DNA from: Rhizobium favelukesii
Lineage (GTDB): Bacteria; Pseudomonadota; Alphaproteobacteria; Rhizobiales; Rhizobiaceae
NCBI RefSeq assembly: GCF_000577275.2
Contig: NZ_HG916855.1
Span: forward strand, 186,001-250,000
Length of the DNA stretch: 64,000 nt
Direction: 5' to 3'
Shown here: positions 53,660 through 62,275 of the stretch, one piece after another
Numbering within the stretch: the stretch's first letter is position 1
Layout: every line of letters begins with the position of its first letter
Notes under the pieces: model-generated
The model's database searches: none
The model's input: only the letters and a program-made list of their open reading frames with translations
What the model was told of the DNA's origin: nothing
Translations under genes and position numbers: made by a program

Positions 53660-54860
53660 TGACGTCCAACCTCCTGCGAAACACCGTGCGGTAGGCAGTC
53701 AAATAGCGGCGAGCTTCGGTTGCCCACTGGAACTCACGCTCGGCGACGGCTCGTCCCGCAGCTGACATCTCCATGCACCGCTGCGGATCATCCACAAGCG
53801 CAAGAATTCCGTCCGCGAGGCCTTCTGGCGAATGCTCCGGGACCACAAGGGCCGCTTCCCTAGCATCGCGCCTCGCTTGCCGAAGGTTGAACTGAACGAT
53901 GGGCAGGCCCAGCATCATGTATTCAAAGACCTTGTTCATTGAGAGCTTGTCGTTGAATTCGTTGGGCGGATCTGGAATGACACCGATGTTGAGCGCAGAC
54001 AGATGCGCCATGAGAGGCTGACCGCTCAGGTAGCCACTGAAGCGTAAGGAATCGCCAAGGTTCAGCTCGGCTGCGAGCTTTTTCAGCCGACCAAGTTCTG
54101 GACCATCGCCAATGATGAGGCCATGGACGTCGCTTCGCTTGCGCACGTGGATAATCTCGGCGAGGGCGCGCACCATGGTCTCCACGCCATCCTGCTCACC
54201 CATGATGCCAAGATAGCCGATCAGGTGCTTGCCGGGAGCGACGAGCGACTGATCAGCAAGGGTGCGCCGGAAACGGGAAGCTTCCGGATAACTCTTGACA
54301 ACGACGACGCGATCGGGAGCCATGCCGCCGCGTGCGATGGCAATGTCACGAAAGGTCTCGTTCGTCGCGATGCTGGCGTCCGCCATCCGGAATGTCTGCC
54401 GTTCAAAGAAGCAGAGCAACCGGTGAAACATGTCCTTGCGCCCAAACTTGGTAACATAGAGTTCCGGGCTGAGATCGTGGTGGTCGAATACAAAGCGTGT
54501 GCCGAATAGCAATTTATGGATCAGCGCCACCAGGAACATCAGGTCGGGGGGATTGCACGCCTGAATGGCGTCGATTGACTGGCGCCGGCGAACGCGGAAA
54601 GAGAGACAGGTCTGGTGAAAAAGCGCAAGGCAATACTCTCTCAAGTAGCCAGCTGCACGAGAGGCCTCGCGAAGAGCGTGCCGGTATATATGGACCCCCT
54701 CCAGGACTTCGTAGCTTTTTTCGTGTCCCTTTCCCTTGGGGCATATCACCGACACCTCATAGCCGGCCTCAATTAGCGCTTTCGCTTCCTGCCAGACCCT
54801 ACGATCGAACGGAACCGGCAGATTCTCGACCAGGATCAGAATGTGATGGTTGCTAGGAAT
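53631..54860 (-). CDS. glycosyltransferase family 4 with apparent AUU start
   Basis: A GT-B enzyme of about 409 residues. The N-terminus ILILVENLPVPFDRRVW, QEAKALIEAGYEVSVICP is a standard GT4 opening, but the frame has no ATG, GTG or TTG before it. The stop codon upstream leaves ATT 54860 as best start: GGGAGG precedes it with 5 bases between. GTG 54755 is an alternative that would delete the conserved 35 residues. The C-terminal half has the donor motif (HLIGYLGIMGEQDGVETM, KVFEYMMLGLPIVQF). It acts in polysaccharide synthesis with the overlapping GT2. Confidence 0.8.
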   Translation of the reverse strand: MPSNHHILILVENLPVPFDRRVWQEAKALIEAGYEVSVICPKGKGHEKSYEVLEGVHIYRHALREASRAAGYLREYCLALFHQTCLSFRVRRRQSIDAIQACNPPDLMFLVALIHKLLFGTRFVFDHHDLSPELYVTKFGRKDMFHRLLCFFERQTFRMADASIATNETFRDIAIARGGMAPDRVVVVKSYPEASRFRRTLADQSLVAPGKHLIGYLGIMGEQDGVETMVRALAEIIHVRKRSDVHGLIIGDGPELGRLKKLAAELNLGDSLRFSGYLSGQPLMAHLSALNIGVIPDPPNEFNDKLSMNKVFEYMMLGLPIVQFNLRQARRDAREAALVVPEHSPEGLADGILALVDDPQRCMEMSAAGRAVAEREFQWATEARRYLTAYRTVFRRRLDVNDKRHYPAS

Positions 54861-55068
54861 GACAGCCTCCCGTGTGTTGAAAACACATCAAGGCTCGATG
54901 ATACGGTCCCGCCGCCACGCCACTCTAGTTACCAAACCGGTTAAAAAGGGTGGCCTTTGGTTGATCCGTGGTTCAACCATATGGGTATCTATGAATCTGG
55001 ATAGTATTGTATGTAAAGATATTTCGATATTTGCTTGTTTACATGAGTGGCAAAAGGAAAACACGTCA

Positions 55069-55956
55069 GTGTCGGAGGAAATTTTCCGAGAAAGAGATGG
55101 AAGTACATTGCTTCGTCCGATTTCTTCTGGCGACGTGCAGCGAGTGGCAGACTTCCTTCATGCAGAGCTGAATGGGCGACTGTCATCAGCGACATGGGCA
55201 TCGGCGATACGGCCATCATGGCAGGCAACGTCCCCCAATCACGGTTACATGCTGGTCAGTGGAGAACGCATCGTCGGCGTGTATGTTGCCTTTTATTCGG
55301 CGCGACGCGTTGGAGAAAGCGTCGAGAAGTTCTGCAACTTGAGTGCCTGGTGCGTCCTGGATGGCTATCGAGCGCATGGCCTGCGACTCCTGAAGGCACT
55401 CCTTGACCAGGGTGGCTACACGTTCACCGATCTGTCGCCAAGCGGGAATGTCGTTCCGCTCAATCGTCGCCTCAAGTTCCAGCAAATCGACACAGCAGCT
55501 GCCCTGGTGATAAACCTTCCGCGGCCGAGTTGGGGAAGCGGCGTTTCGATTGTCACCGATCCACGTCTAATCGAGCGTCATCTCGACGAACGCAATCTTG
55601 GTATCTACAAGGACCATGTCCTTGCCCCTGCCGCACATCATCTCGCTGTGATAAAGCGCGATCGCTGCTGCTACGTCATATTCCGCAAGGATACGCGCAA
55701 AAGACTGCGGGTGTTCGCATCGATCCTGCATGTCGGAGATCGCGACCTTTTCGCGGAGACTGCTCACCAGATCTACAGCTACCTGCTAACGCGCTTTGGT
55801 GTTGTCGCGACCTTTGTCGAAGACCGCTTTGCCGACGTGCACCCAAAACTGTCCATCTCGCTTCGATCGCCGCGTCCAAAGATGTTCTTGAGCGACCGAG
55901 TGTCTGCGAGCGAGGTCGACTACCTCTACAGCGAACTTACCTGCGTACCTTGGTAG
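55069..55956 (+). CDS. GNAT-like acyltransferase of the polysaccharide locus
   Basis: A protein of about 295 residues with a GNAT-like fold: TLLRPISSGDVQRVADFLH, LVSGERIVGVYVAFYS, and VLDGYRAHGLRLLKALL in the acyl-CoA-binding position. No exact family is recognised. It may move an acyl group from a carrier (or CoA) to an amino sugar. GTG 55069 is chosen because AAAGGA lies upstream and the sequence before is A/T-rich and unlike coding DNA; ATG 54991 is another choice. It is the first rightward gene, 18 bases before the ligase gene. Confidence 0.6.
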   Translation: MSEEIFRERDGSTLLRPISSGDVQRVADFLHAELNGRLSSATWASAIRPSWQATSPNHGYMLVSGERIVGVYVAFYSARRVGESVEKFCNLSAWCVLDGYRAHGLRLLKALLDQGGYTFTDLSPSGNVVPLNRRLKFQQIDTAAALVINLPRPSWGSGVSIVTDPRLIERHLDERNLGIYKDHVLAPAAHHLAVIKRDRCCYVIFRKDTRKRLRVFASILHVGDRDLFAETAHQIYSYLLTRFGVVATFVEDRFADVHPKLSISLRSPRPKMFLSDRVSASEVDYLYSELTCVPW

Positions 55957-55974
55957 TGAGGAGTTTGGACACCA

Positions 55975-57558
55975 ATGCAGCCGCCGATTAAGTGCAATAT
56001 TTCCGATCTGCTTCGCCATGGGGCAGCGTCGTTCGGCAATTCTCCCGCGCTGACATACAAGAACATCACCAGTAGCTACGTTGAGCTATGGCAAAACGCC
56101 TGCGGATTTGCTTCAGGCCTTGGCTCCCTCGAAACGAGACCAGGCGACCGCGTGGCGGTTCTCCTCGATAAACGGTTTGAGACCATCGTTTCGATATTCG
56201 GAACGGCGGCGGCACGTTGCGTAACGGTGCCCATCAATCCCGTATTGAGGTCACAGCAAGTCGCCTACATACTGGCCGACTGCGATGTCAGGATATTGGT
56301 GACATCAACAGATCGTCTGGCTCAACTCCAGGACCACCTCGCCGACATTCCATCGTTGGAACATGTCGTCCTTGTCGACGGGCCGGGATCAGAGATTGAG
56401 AATGATAAACAGTCTCCAGCCACCCATTCGTGGGTCGAATTGGTTCCGGTAGAAGCAGACGAACCTCCCTCTGCAGGCGTCGATTGTGATGTTGCGGCGA
56501 TCCTCTACACCTCCGGAAGTACGGGAAAGCCAAAGGGCGTGGTGCTCAGCCATCGCAACATGATCGTGGGCGCTGAGAGCGTTAGTCACTATCTCGGAAA
56601 CGGTCCGCACGACACGATCCTGTCGGTGCTGCCACTGAGTTTCGACGCGGGGTTGAGCCAGTTGACAACGGCGTTCAATTCCGGCGCCCATGTCGTGCTT
56701 ATGAATTACCTCCTGCCTCTTGACGTTGTGCGACTATGCGAGAAGCACAAGGTCACGGGGATTACCGGCGTTCCACCTTTTTGGATTCAGGTCGCGGGCC
56801 TTAGCTGGCCAGCCGAGGTCGGCGCTCGACTGCGCTACTTTGCAAATACAGGCGGGAGGATGCCCAAGGCGACACTTGACCGGTTACGGTCTTCCTTTCC
56901 CGATGCGCTTCCATACCTGATGTACGGACTGACGGAGGCTTTTCGATCCACCTATCTCGACCCGTCTGAAATCGATCGTCGGCCGGACTCGATCGGAAAG
57001 GCGATCCCCAATGCAGAAATCCTTGTCGTGAGGCCGGACGGAACGCTGTGTGATCCTGACGAACCGGGGGAGTTGGTCCACCGAGGTCCGCTTGTGGCGC
57101 TGGGGTATTGGAACGATCCCGCCCGCACCAGCGAACGCTTTCGGCCGTGGCCAGGAACCGGCGCCGTATGGCGGCAACCCGAATTGGCCGTGTTTTCCGG
57201 AGATACAGTGGTCCGGGACGAAGAGGGGTTCTTGTACTTCGTCGGCCGGCGCGATGAAATGATCAAGACGTCTGGGTATCGTGTCAGTCCAACCGAAATC
57301 GAGGAAGTGGCCTATGCCACGGGTCTGACGCGCGACGCCGTTGCCATGGGGATAGATGACAAAGCCCTTGGGCAGCGTATCGTTCTTGTTGCAAGTCCGG
57401 TTGCCGAAACGCTGGATGTTGGCGCCTTGCTGACAGCATTCAGACATCGATTGCCGCAATACATGGTGCCGTCAAAGGTAATCGAGATGGCGTCAATTCC
57501 CACCAACCCAAACGGCAAGTTCGACCGCGTACTCTTGAGGGAGCAATTGGGACAGTGA
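55975..57558 (+). CDS. AMP-forming acyl-CoA/ACP ligase of the exosortase-A-associated type
   Basis: A 527-residue adenylate-forming ligase. Motifs: AAILYTSGSTGKPKGVVLSH (A3), MYGLTEAFRSTYLDP (A5), SGDTVVRDEEGFLYFVGRRD (A7) and MIKTSGYRVSPTEIEE (A8); the catalytic Lys near the end is in NPNGKFDR (A10). The stretch NAEILVVRPDGTLCDPDEPG matches, from memory, the family known as exosortase A-associated acyl-CoA ligase. It activates a carboxylic acid or amino acid as AMP and loads a thiol. The next two genes are a decarboxylase and carrier protein. Ribosome site GAGGAG. Substrate unknown. Confidence 0.87.
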   Translation: MQPPIKCNISDLLRHGAASFGNSPALTYKNITSSYVELWQNACGFASGLGSLETRPGDRVAVLLDKRFETIVSIFGTAAARCVTVPINPVLRSQQVAYILADCDVRILVTSTDRLAQLQDHLADIPSLEHVVLVDGPGSEIENDKQSPATHSWVELVPVEADEPPSAGVDCDVAAILYTSGSTGKPKGVVLSHRNMIVGAESVSHYLGNGPHDTILSVLPLSFDAGLSQLTTAFNSGAHVVLMNYLLPLDVVRLCEKHKVTGITGVPPFWIQVAGLSWPAEVGARLRYFANTGGRMPKATLDRLRSSFPDALPYLMYGLTEAFRSTYLDPSEIDRRPDSIGKAIPNAEILVVRPDGTLCDPDEPGELVHRGPLVALGYWNDPARTSERFRPWPGTGAVWRQPELAVFSGDTVVRDEEGFLYFVGRRDEMIKTSGYRVSPTEIEEVAYATGLTRDAVAMGIDDKALGQRIVLVASPVAETLDVGALLTAFRHRLPQYMVPSKVIEMASIPTNPNGKFDRVLLREQLGQ

Positions 57559-58781
57559 GCGCACATCCTTCTATCGACATGTTCGACGTTGCTGAAGACT
57601 GCCTGGCTGTCGGCGGAGTCCGCCTGGATCGTCTCGCCGACCGCGTCGGAACGACACCCTTCTTCGCTTACGACCGCCGATTGATAACCGCGAGAGTGGC
57701 CTATCTCCGCTCGGTTCTGCCGAAGGACGTCAAACTCAGCTATGCCATCAAGGCGAACCCGATGCCGGCAGTGGTTCAGCACCTGGCGGGACTTGTCGAT
57801 TCATTCGATGTCGCTTCCGCATTCGAAATGAAAACCGCGCTGGATACCGTGGTGCCTTCCTCCAGCATCAGTTTTGCCGGACCCGGCAAAACGGCGATCG
57901 AATTGGCCCAGGCTGTCGCTGCTGGCGTGACGATCGAGATGGAATCGGAGTCAGAGGCTTCGCGCATTATCGAAGCTGGAAATCGTCTCGGCATCCGACC
58001 AAGGGTCGCCTTGCGAGTAAACCCGAATTTCCAGGTCAAGGGCTCGGGGATGAAGATGGGCGGCGGACCGCAACAGTTCGGCGTTGATGCCGAAGAGGTG
58101 CCGTCGCTGCTTGAAAAACTGGCCAGCGCAGACCTGGATTTCCTCGGATTTCATGTATTCGCGGGCTCACAAAATCTCCACTCGGATATTCTTTGCGAAG
58201 CTCTCTCTCGGAATGTCGAACTGCTGCTGGATCTTTCCGGAAAGTATGGTCACTCCGTTCGCTACCTAAATCTCGGTGGCGGTTTCGGGATCCCGTACTT
58301 TGAAAAGGACCGCTCTCTCGATCTCGTTCCTGTAGGGAAAAGGCTTACCGAGCTGGTTGAAAACACAATCCGCCCTTTATTGCCTGGTGCGAAAATTGTC
58401 ATTGAGCTCGGCCGGTACCTTGTCGGCGAGTCTGGCGTCTATGTCACGAGAGTGGTTGACCGCAAGGTTTCGCGAGGACGGGTCTATCTGGTCGTTGACG
58501 GAGGGCTCCATCATCAACTGGCTGCATCAGGTAATTTTGGCCAGGTAATTCGCCGCAACTATCCCATCGTCATCGGCAACAAGATGAATAGCATCGAGCG
58601 GGAGATCGTTTCGGTGGTCGGGTGCCTTTGCACCCCGCTGGATCTGCTCGGCGACAATGTCTCTTTGCCGCCCGCAGACGTGGGCGATCTCGTCGTTGTC
58701 TTCCAAGCCGGCGCATATGGCTTGACCGCAAGCCCAACCGCATTTCTGGGTCATCCCATGCCGCCGGAGGTGCTCGTTTGA
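57555..58781 (+). CDS. PLP-dependent decarboxylase (DapDC/ODC family, exosortase-A-associated type)
   Basis: A 408-residue alanine-racemase-fold decarboxylase. PLP lysine in LSYAIKANP; other marks: GFHVFAGSQN, LNLGGGFGIPY, VIELGRYLVG and VDGGLHHQLAASG. The Cys near the active site reads GCLCTPLD in place of the CESGD of DapDC, as in the exosortase-A-associated decarboxylases (recalled). GTG 57555 overlaps the ligase stop (GTGA), so the two are coupled. It decarboxylates an amino acid, possibly on the carrier protein, as BtrK does with glutamyl-ACP in butirosin synthesis (inference by analogy). Confidence 0.85.
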   Translation: MSAHPSIDMFDVAEDCLAVGGVRLDRLADRVGTTPFFAYDRRLITARVAYLRSVLPKDVKLSYAIKANPMPAVVQHLAGLVDSFDVASAFEMKTALDTVVPSSSISFAGPGKTAIELAQAVAAGVTIEMESESEASRIIEAGNRLGIRPRVALRVNPNFQVKGSGMKMGGGPQQFGVDAEEVPSLLEKLASADLDFLGFHVFAGSQNLHSDILCEALSRNVELLLDLSGKYGHSVRYLNLGGGFGIPYFEKDRSLDLVPVGKRLTELVENTIRPLLPGAKIVIELGRYLVGESGVYVTRVVDRKVSRGRVYLVVDGGLHHQLAASGNFGQVIRRNYPIVIGNKMNSIEREIVSVVGCLCTPLDLLGDNVSLPPADVGDLVVVFQAGAYGLTASPTAFLGHPMPPEVLV

Positions 58782-58818
58782 TCCGTCGTTATCAGTATTC
58801 GCAATCACTGGAGGCATC

Positions 58819-59094
58819 ATGAATTCTTCAACACTCGAGTCTGTGAAAGACGTCATCGCCGAAACCCTCGAAATCAATGACCGGGGCCGCATCGCCAACC
58901 CATCAACCCCACTGTTCGGAAATCTGCCGGAACTTGATTCATTTGCAGTGCTCAGCTTGGCGGCCGCTCTTGAAGCTCGGTTTGGGATCAAGATCGACGA
59001 CGACGATTTCAGCGCTGAACTATTCGAAACGGTTGGGTCGATTGCATCATTCGTCGACCTGCATCGGCCAAAAGCCGACGTCGCTGTCGGCTAG
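58819..59094 (+). CDS. acyl carrier protein
   Basis: A 91-residue acyl carrier protein: predicted helices with the phosphopantetheine serine at Ser41 in PELDSFAVLSLAA. It carries a thioester-bound unit activated by the ligase. ATG 58819 follows GGAGG. It is the third gene of the ligase-decarboxylase-carrier triad and the next gene begins 90 bases on. Confidence 0.85.
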   Translation: MNSSTLESVKDVIAETLEINDRGRIANPSTPLFGNLPELDSFAVLSLAAALEARFGIKIDDDDFSAELFETVGSIASFVDLHRPKADVAVG

Positions 59095-59183
59095 AGAATT
59101 CGGAACGCGAGGCTTCCAAGCGAGTTCGCGAGGCTTTTGATGAGCTCGCGATCGGGGGGCGAACTGAACTATGTGAGGCAGAC

Positions 59184-60143
59184 ATGACAGCGTTAGCAGA
59201 CAATGTCCTCTACCCCTTCGGCGCAAGTGCAGCCGGGGCGAGCGTCGCCGTCGTCATCGTAACGTTCAATAGTGCGGATGCCTTGCCGGCGCTATTGGAT
59301 TCCCTTGTCGACGGCCTGGAGGGAGTGGATCGGTTTGAGGTTATTGTAGTCGACAATGATTCCAAAGACGGGTCCGCAGAGATCGCTCAGGACCATCCCC
59401 TGCGCCCAACAGTTATCCGAACGGGCCGAAACGCCGGCTATGCGGCAGCGATCAATATTGCTTCCCGGAGAGCAAATGCCGGTGCCCATTTGCTTATCTT
59501 AAACCCTGACCTTCGGCTCTATCCTGGCGCAGTCAAGCCGTTAATCGAGCAGGTGGCAACGTCGAAAGTGGGAGTGGTCGTTCCGCTCAACTATAAGGAA
59601 GATGGATCCATCGATCCCACTTTGAGACGCGAGCCCTCGATCATCACCGCCTGGGCGGATTCAATTTTAGGCGGCAATTTGGCTGCTCGACTGGGGCTTG
59701 GCGAGATCGTTGGCGAGCTTGGCCAGTACGATCGCCGCCGGTCTGTCCAATGGGCCACAGGATCGGCGCTGCTTGTAACGTCTGAGGTCCGCAAAATTGT
59801 CGGCGCGTGGGACGAGTCGTTTTTTCTCTACAGTGAAGAGGTGGATTACCAGCGAAGGATCCGCGAGGCGGGATATGACATTGTTTATGAGCCGAGATCG
59901 AAGGTGATGCATGCCGGCGGGGGAAGCGGCACGGGACCCCGGCTGTTCGCACTGCTGACCGCCAACAGGATTCGTTACTACCGCCGTCACCACGGGGCAC
60001 TGCGAACCTCGCTTTTCAAACTGGGGGTGGCTATTGGACACGCAGCCCGGTCGTGGCGGGGAGCGTCGCATCGTGCAGCGTTGGTCGGCGCATTGGCTCC
60101 GCTGCGGTCAGCTGCTGCATTTCTGGAAAGCACGCGGGGCTAG
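59184..60143 (+). CDS. glycosyltransferase family 2
   Basis: A 319-residue GT2 enzyme: VAVVIVTFNSADALPALLDS, FEVIVVDNDSKDGS, GRNAGYAAAINIAS, LLILNPDLRLYPGA with the acidic pair, ATGSALLVTSE and YSEEVDYQRRI with the catalytic Asp region. The pattern suggests a rhamnosyl- or similar transferase using nucleotide sugar. A GAGG site precedes ATG 59184. The stop is one base before the deacetylase start. Confidence 0.87.
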   Translation: MTALADNVLYPFGASAAGASVAVVIVTFNSADALPALLDSLVDGLEGVDRFEVIVVDNDSKDGSAEIAQDHPLRPTVIRTGRNAGYAAAINIASRRANAGAHLLILNPDLRLYPGAVKPLIEQVATSKVGVVVPLNYKEDGSIDPTLRREPSIITAWADSILGGNLAARLGLGEIVGELGQYDRRRSVQWATGSALLVTSEVRKIVGAWDESFFLYSEEVDYQRRIREAGYDIVYEPRSKVMHAGGGSGTGPRLFALLTANRIRYYRRHHGALRTSLFKLGVAIGHAARSWRGASHRAALVGALAPLRSAAAFLESTRG

Positions 60144-60144
60144 G

Positions 60145-60819
60145 ATGGCGAGAGTAGGTGAGTACCGCATCGTTAATTTCCACGGGATTGGAGAGCCGAT
60201 GCGTGAGCTTGAGCCGGGCGAAGCCGACTATTGGGTCAGCCATGATCGCTTCCTGACGATCCTCGATCGGATTGCTTCTCATCCCGCACGCGAACGAATA
60301 TCGATCACGTTCGACGATGGAAACGCCTCCGATCTCCTGATTGCTGCACCCGAACTTCGCCAACGCGGTCTTCGCGCGCAATTCTTTGTCTTGACCGGCC
60401 GTATAGGGAAGGAGGGTTCTCTTACAGCGGATGACATCCGCACTCTTATTGCTTTGGAAATGCGTATAGGTAGCCACGGCGTTGGTCATCGTGACTGGAC
60501 GCGACTGACGGCCAACGAGCTTCTCTATGAACTCGAATCGTCAAAAGCTCAGCTGGAACAAATATGTGATCGCCCCGTCAACGCGGCTTCGATGCCGTTT
60601 GGATGGTACAATGGCGCTGTTTTGAAGCAGATACGAAATGCGGGATACAGGGCGGCTTACTCAAGCGGGGGAGGGAGCGCTAAAGTGGAGGGCTTCCTTA
60701 AGCCTAGAAATTCGGTGCGATCAGAGACCGCTGACAGCTGGCTAGACGATGTTCTGTCAGGAAAGATCCCTTTCTGGAGAAAGCTTCGTAACGCCGCGCG
60801 GACGAAGTTTCGAGTGTAA
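60145..60819 (+). CDS. polysaccharide deacetylase (NodB/CE4 family)
   Basis: A 224-residue CE4 enzyme. NodB motifs: ISITFDDGNASDLL with the catalytic Asp and metal Asp, then GSHGVGHRDW with the metal histidines, and SMPFGWYNGA as motif 3. It removes an N-acetyl group from an amino sugar of the polysaccharide; the amine produced could accept an acyl unit. The ATG at 60145 starts 1 base after the upstream stop; longer in-frame extension is not needed. No signal peptide visible, so it may act in the cytoplasm on lipid-linked sugars. Confidence 0.85.
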   Translation: MARVGEYRIVNFHGIGEPMRELEPGEADYWVSHDRFLTILDRIASHPARERISITFDDGNASDLLIAAPELRQRGLRAQFFVLTGRIGKEGSLTADDIRTLIALEMRIGSHGVGHRDWTRLTANELLYELESSKAQLEQICDRPVNAASMPFGWYNGAVLKQIRNAGYRAAYSSGGGSAKVEGFLKPRNSVRSETADSWLDDVLSGKIPFWRKLRNAARTKFRV

Positions 60820-60883
60820 GGATCAGCGCGTCAGGGCTTGGAAAGTCTTCGCCGAAGAGCATTGACCGGAGGGAGAGACTGAG

Positions 60884-62101
60884 ATGGCAAAGTTGCTGCT
60901 GGTGGCACCCACATGCAATGGTGAAGATGTTGGCGAGGCGTGGGTCGCATTTCAGTGGGCTCGGCGGCTCGGTGAGCGTCACGACGTGACGTTACTGACC
61001 TATCATAAGAAGGGTGCAACGCCTGCCGCTCGGCAACTCAGCAACGTGAAAATCGTGGAGTGGAGCGAGCCTCCGGTCCTTGGCCGGGCGGAGCGACTGA
61101 ACAGCATTCTCAAGCCTGGTTACATTCCCTTTTACTACCGTGCGCGACGGTGGATACGGCAAGCACTTACGGATGGCATGAGGTTCGATATTGTGCATCA
61201 GCCCGTCCCAGTCGCGATGCGGTATCCGTCGCCAGCGGCAAATCTCGGTTTACCACTCGTTATCGGGCCAGTTGGAGGTGGCCTCAATACTCCCCCAGGG
61301 TTTGTAGGGGAGGATGGCTCTTCCCCGTGGTACACTCGATTGCGCAATCTGGATCGCCACCGTCTTCGTTGGGACCCACTCCTACGAGGAACATATGGAA
61401 GTGCCGACTGCGTTCTGGGTATAGCGCGATACGTTGAAGAACAGTTGTCCGCAGTTCCCGTAAGGCGTTTCGAAGTCATGAGCGAGACTGGTATCGACGT
61501 GATGCCTCCGCCGATCGTCAAATCCGGACAATCAGGTCCGGTGAAGCTGTTATACGCGGGGCGTCTAATCCGGACGAAGGGCGCGCGAGACATTATTAAC
61601 GCCATGGCGCTGTTGCGTGATTTGCCCGTAGAGCTTGCTATTGTCGGAGATGGACCTGATCGCGGAGCATGCGAGGCGCTGATAGCGTCTCTGGGTCTTT
61701 CCGAGCGGGTCTCCCTCTTGGGGTGGCGTCCAAAGGATGAGCTTCCCGGATTCTATCGACAGGCGGACGTTTTCGTCTTTCCAAGTTACCGCGAACCGGG
61801 TGGAAACGTTGCACTCGAAGCCATGAGTTTTTCACTGCCGCTGGTCGTGGTTGATCGCGGCGGTCCCGGGAGTGCGACGTCGGATCTCTGTGCAATTAAG
61901 CTTGGCATCTCTACGCCGGACGCACTTGCGGTCGACATTGCCGATGCCGTACGCAGGCTTGTGGTAAGCCCCGCGTTGCGTGTGCGTATGGGTGCTGCAT
62001 CTTACGCCCACGCGACGCAAACTGCTTTGTGGTCCTCCAAACTTGACCGCATGGACTCAATTTATGCCGACCTTATGAACAATGGCCGAGTGCGGAGTTG
62101 A
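60884..62101 (+). CDS. glycosyltransferase family 4
   Basis: A 405-residue GT-B transferase. N-terminal Rossmann domain LLLVAPTCNGEDVGEAWVAF, middle IGPVGGGLNTPPGF, donor domain KLLYAGRLIRTKGARDIINA, LAIVGDGPDRGACEAL and the EX7E pair in REPGGNVALEAMSF. It adds a hexose in the pathway. ATG 60884 follows GGAGGGAG with ideal spacing. It lies 64 bases after the deacetylase. Confidence 0.9.
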   Translation: MAKLLLVAPTCNGEDVGEAWVAFQWARRLGERHDVTLLTYHKKGATPAARQLSNVKIVEWSEPPVLGRAERLNSILKPGYIPFYYRARRWIRQALTDGMRFDIVHQPVPVAMRYPSPAANLGLPLVIGPVGGGLNTPPGFVGEDGSSPWYTRLRNLDRHRLRWDPLLRGTYGSADCVLGIARYVEEQLSAVPVRRFEVMSETGIDVMPPPIVKSGQSGPVKLLYAGRLIRTKGARDIINAMALLRDLPVELAIVGDGPDRGACEALIASLGLSERVSLLGWRPKDELPGFYRQADVFVFPSYREPGGNVALEAMSFSLPLVVVDRGGPGSATSDLCAIKLGISTPDALAVDIADAVRRLVVSPALRVRMGAASYAHATQTALWSSKLDRMDSIYADLMNNGRVRS

Positions 62102-62224
62102 ACGGCTACGCTCGGGTTGGGGAGCGGCAGCAGAGCTCTCGAAGACTGGCTGTCGAAATCACCATACGTTAGTCAATTTGGACGACGCAAATATCAGAAG
62201 TATTAATCGCGGTCGGAGGTAATA

Positions 62225-62251
62225 GTGACTATTATTTGGCCTGGTCATTGA
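62225..62251 (+). CDS. possible 8-codon leader peptide before the Wzy-like gene
   Basis: GTG 62225 follows a textbook ribosome site GGAGGT with 4 bases between. The frame gives MTIIWPGH and stops at TGA 62249. The Wzy-like gene is in the same frame 8 codons further on, and its own start has no clear site. It may be a leader peptide for reinitiation or a former start cut by a stop codon. Confidence 0.3.
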   Translation: MTIIWPGH

Positions 62252-62275
62252 TCGATTTCCAAATGGCTGTCGAGC

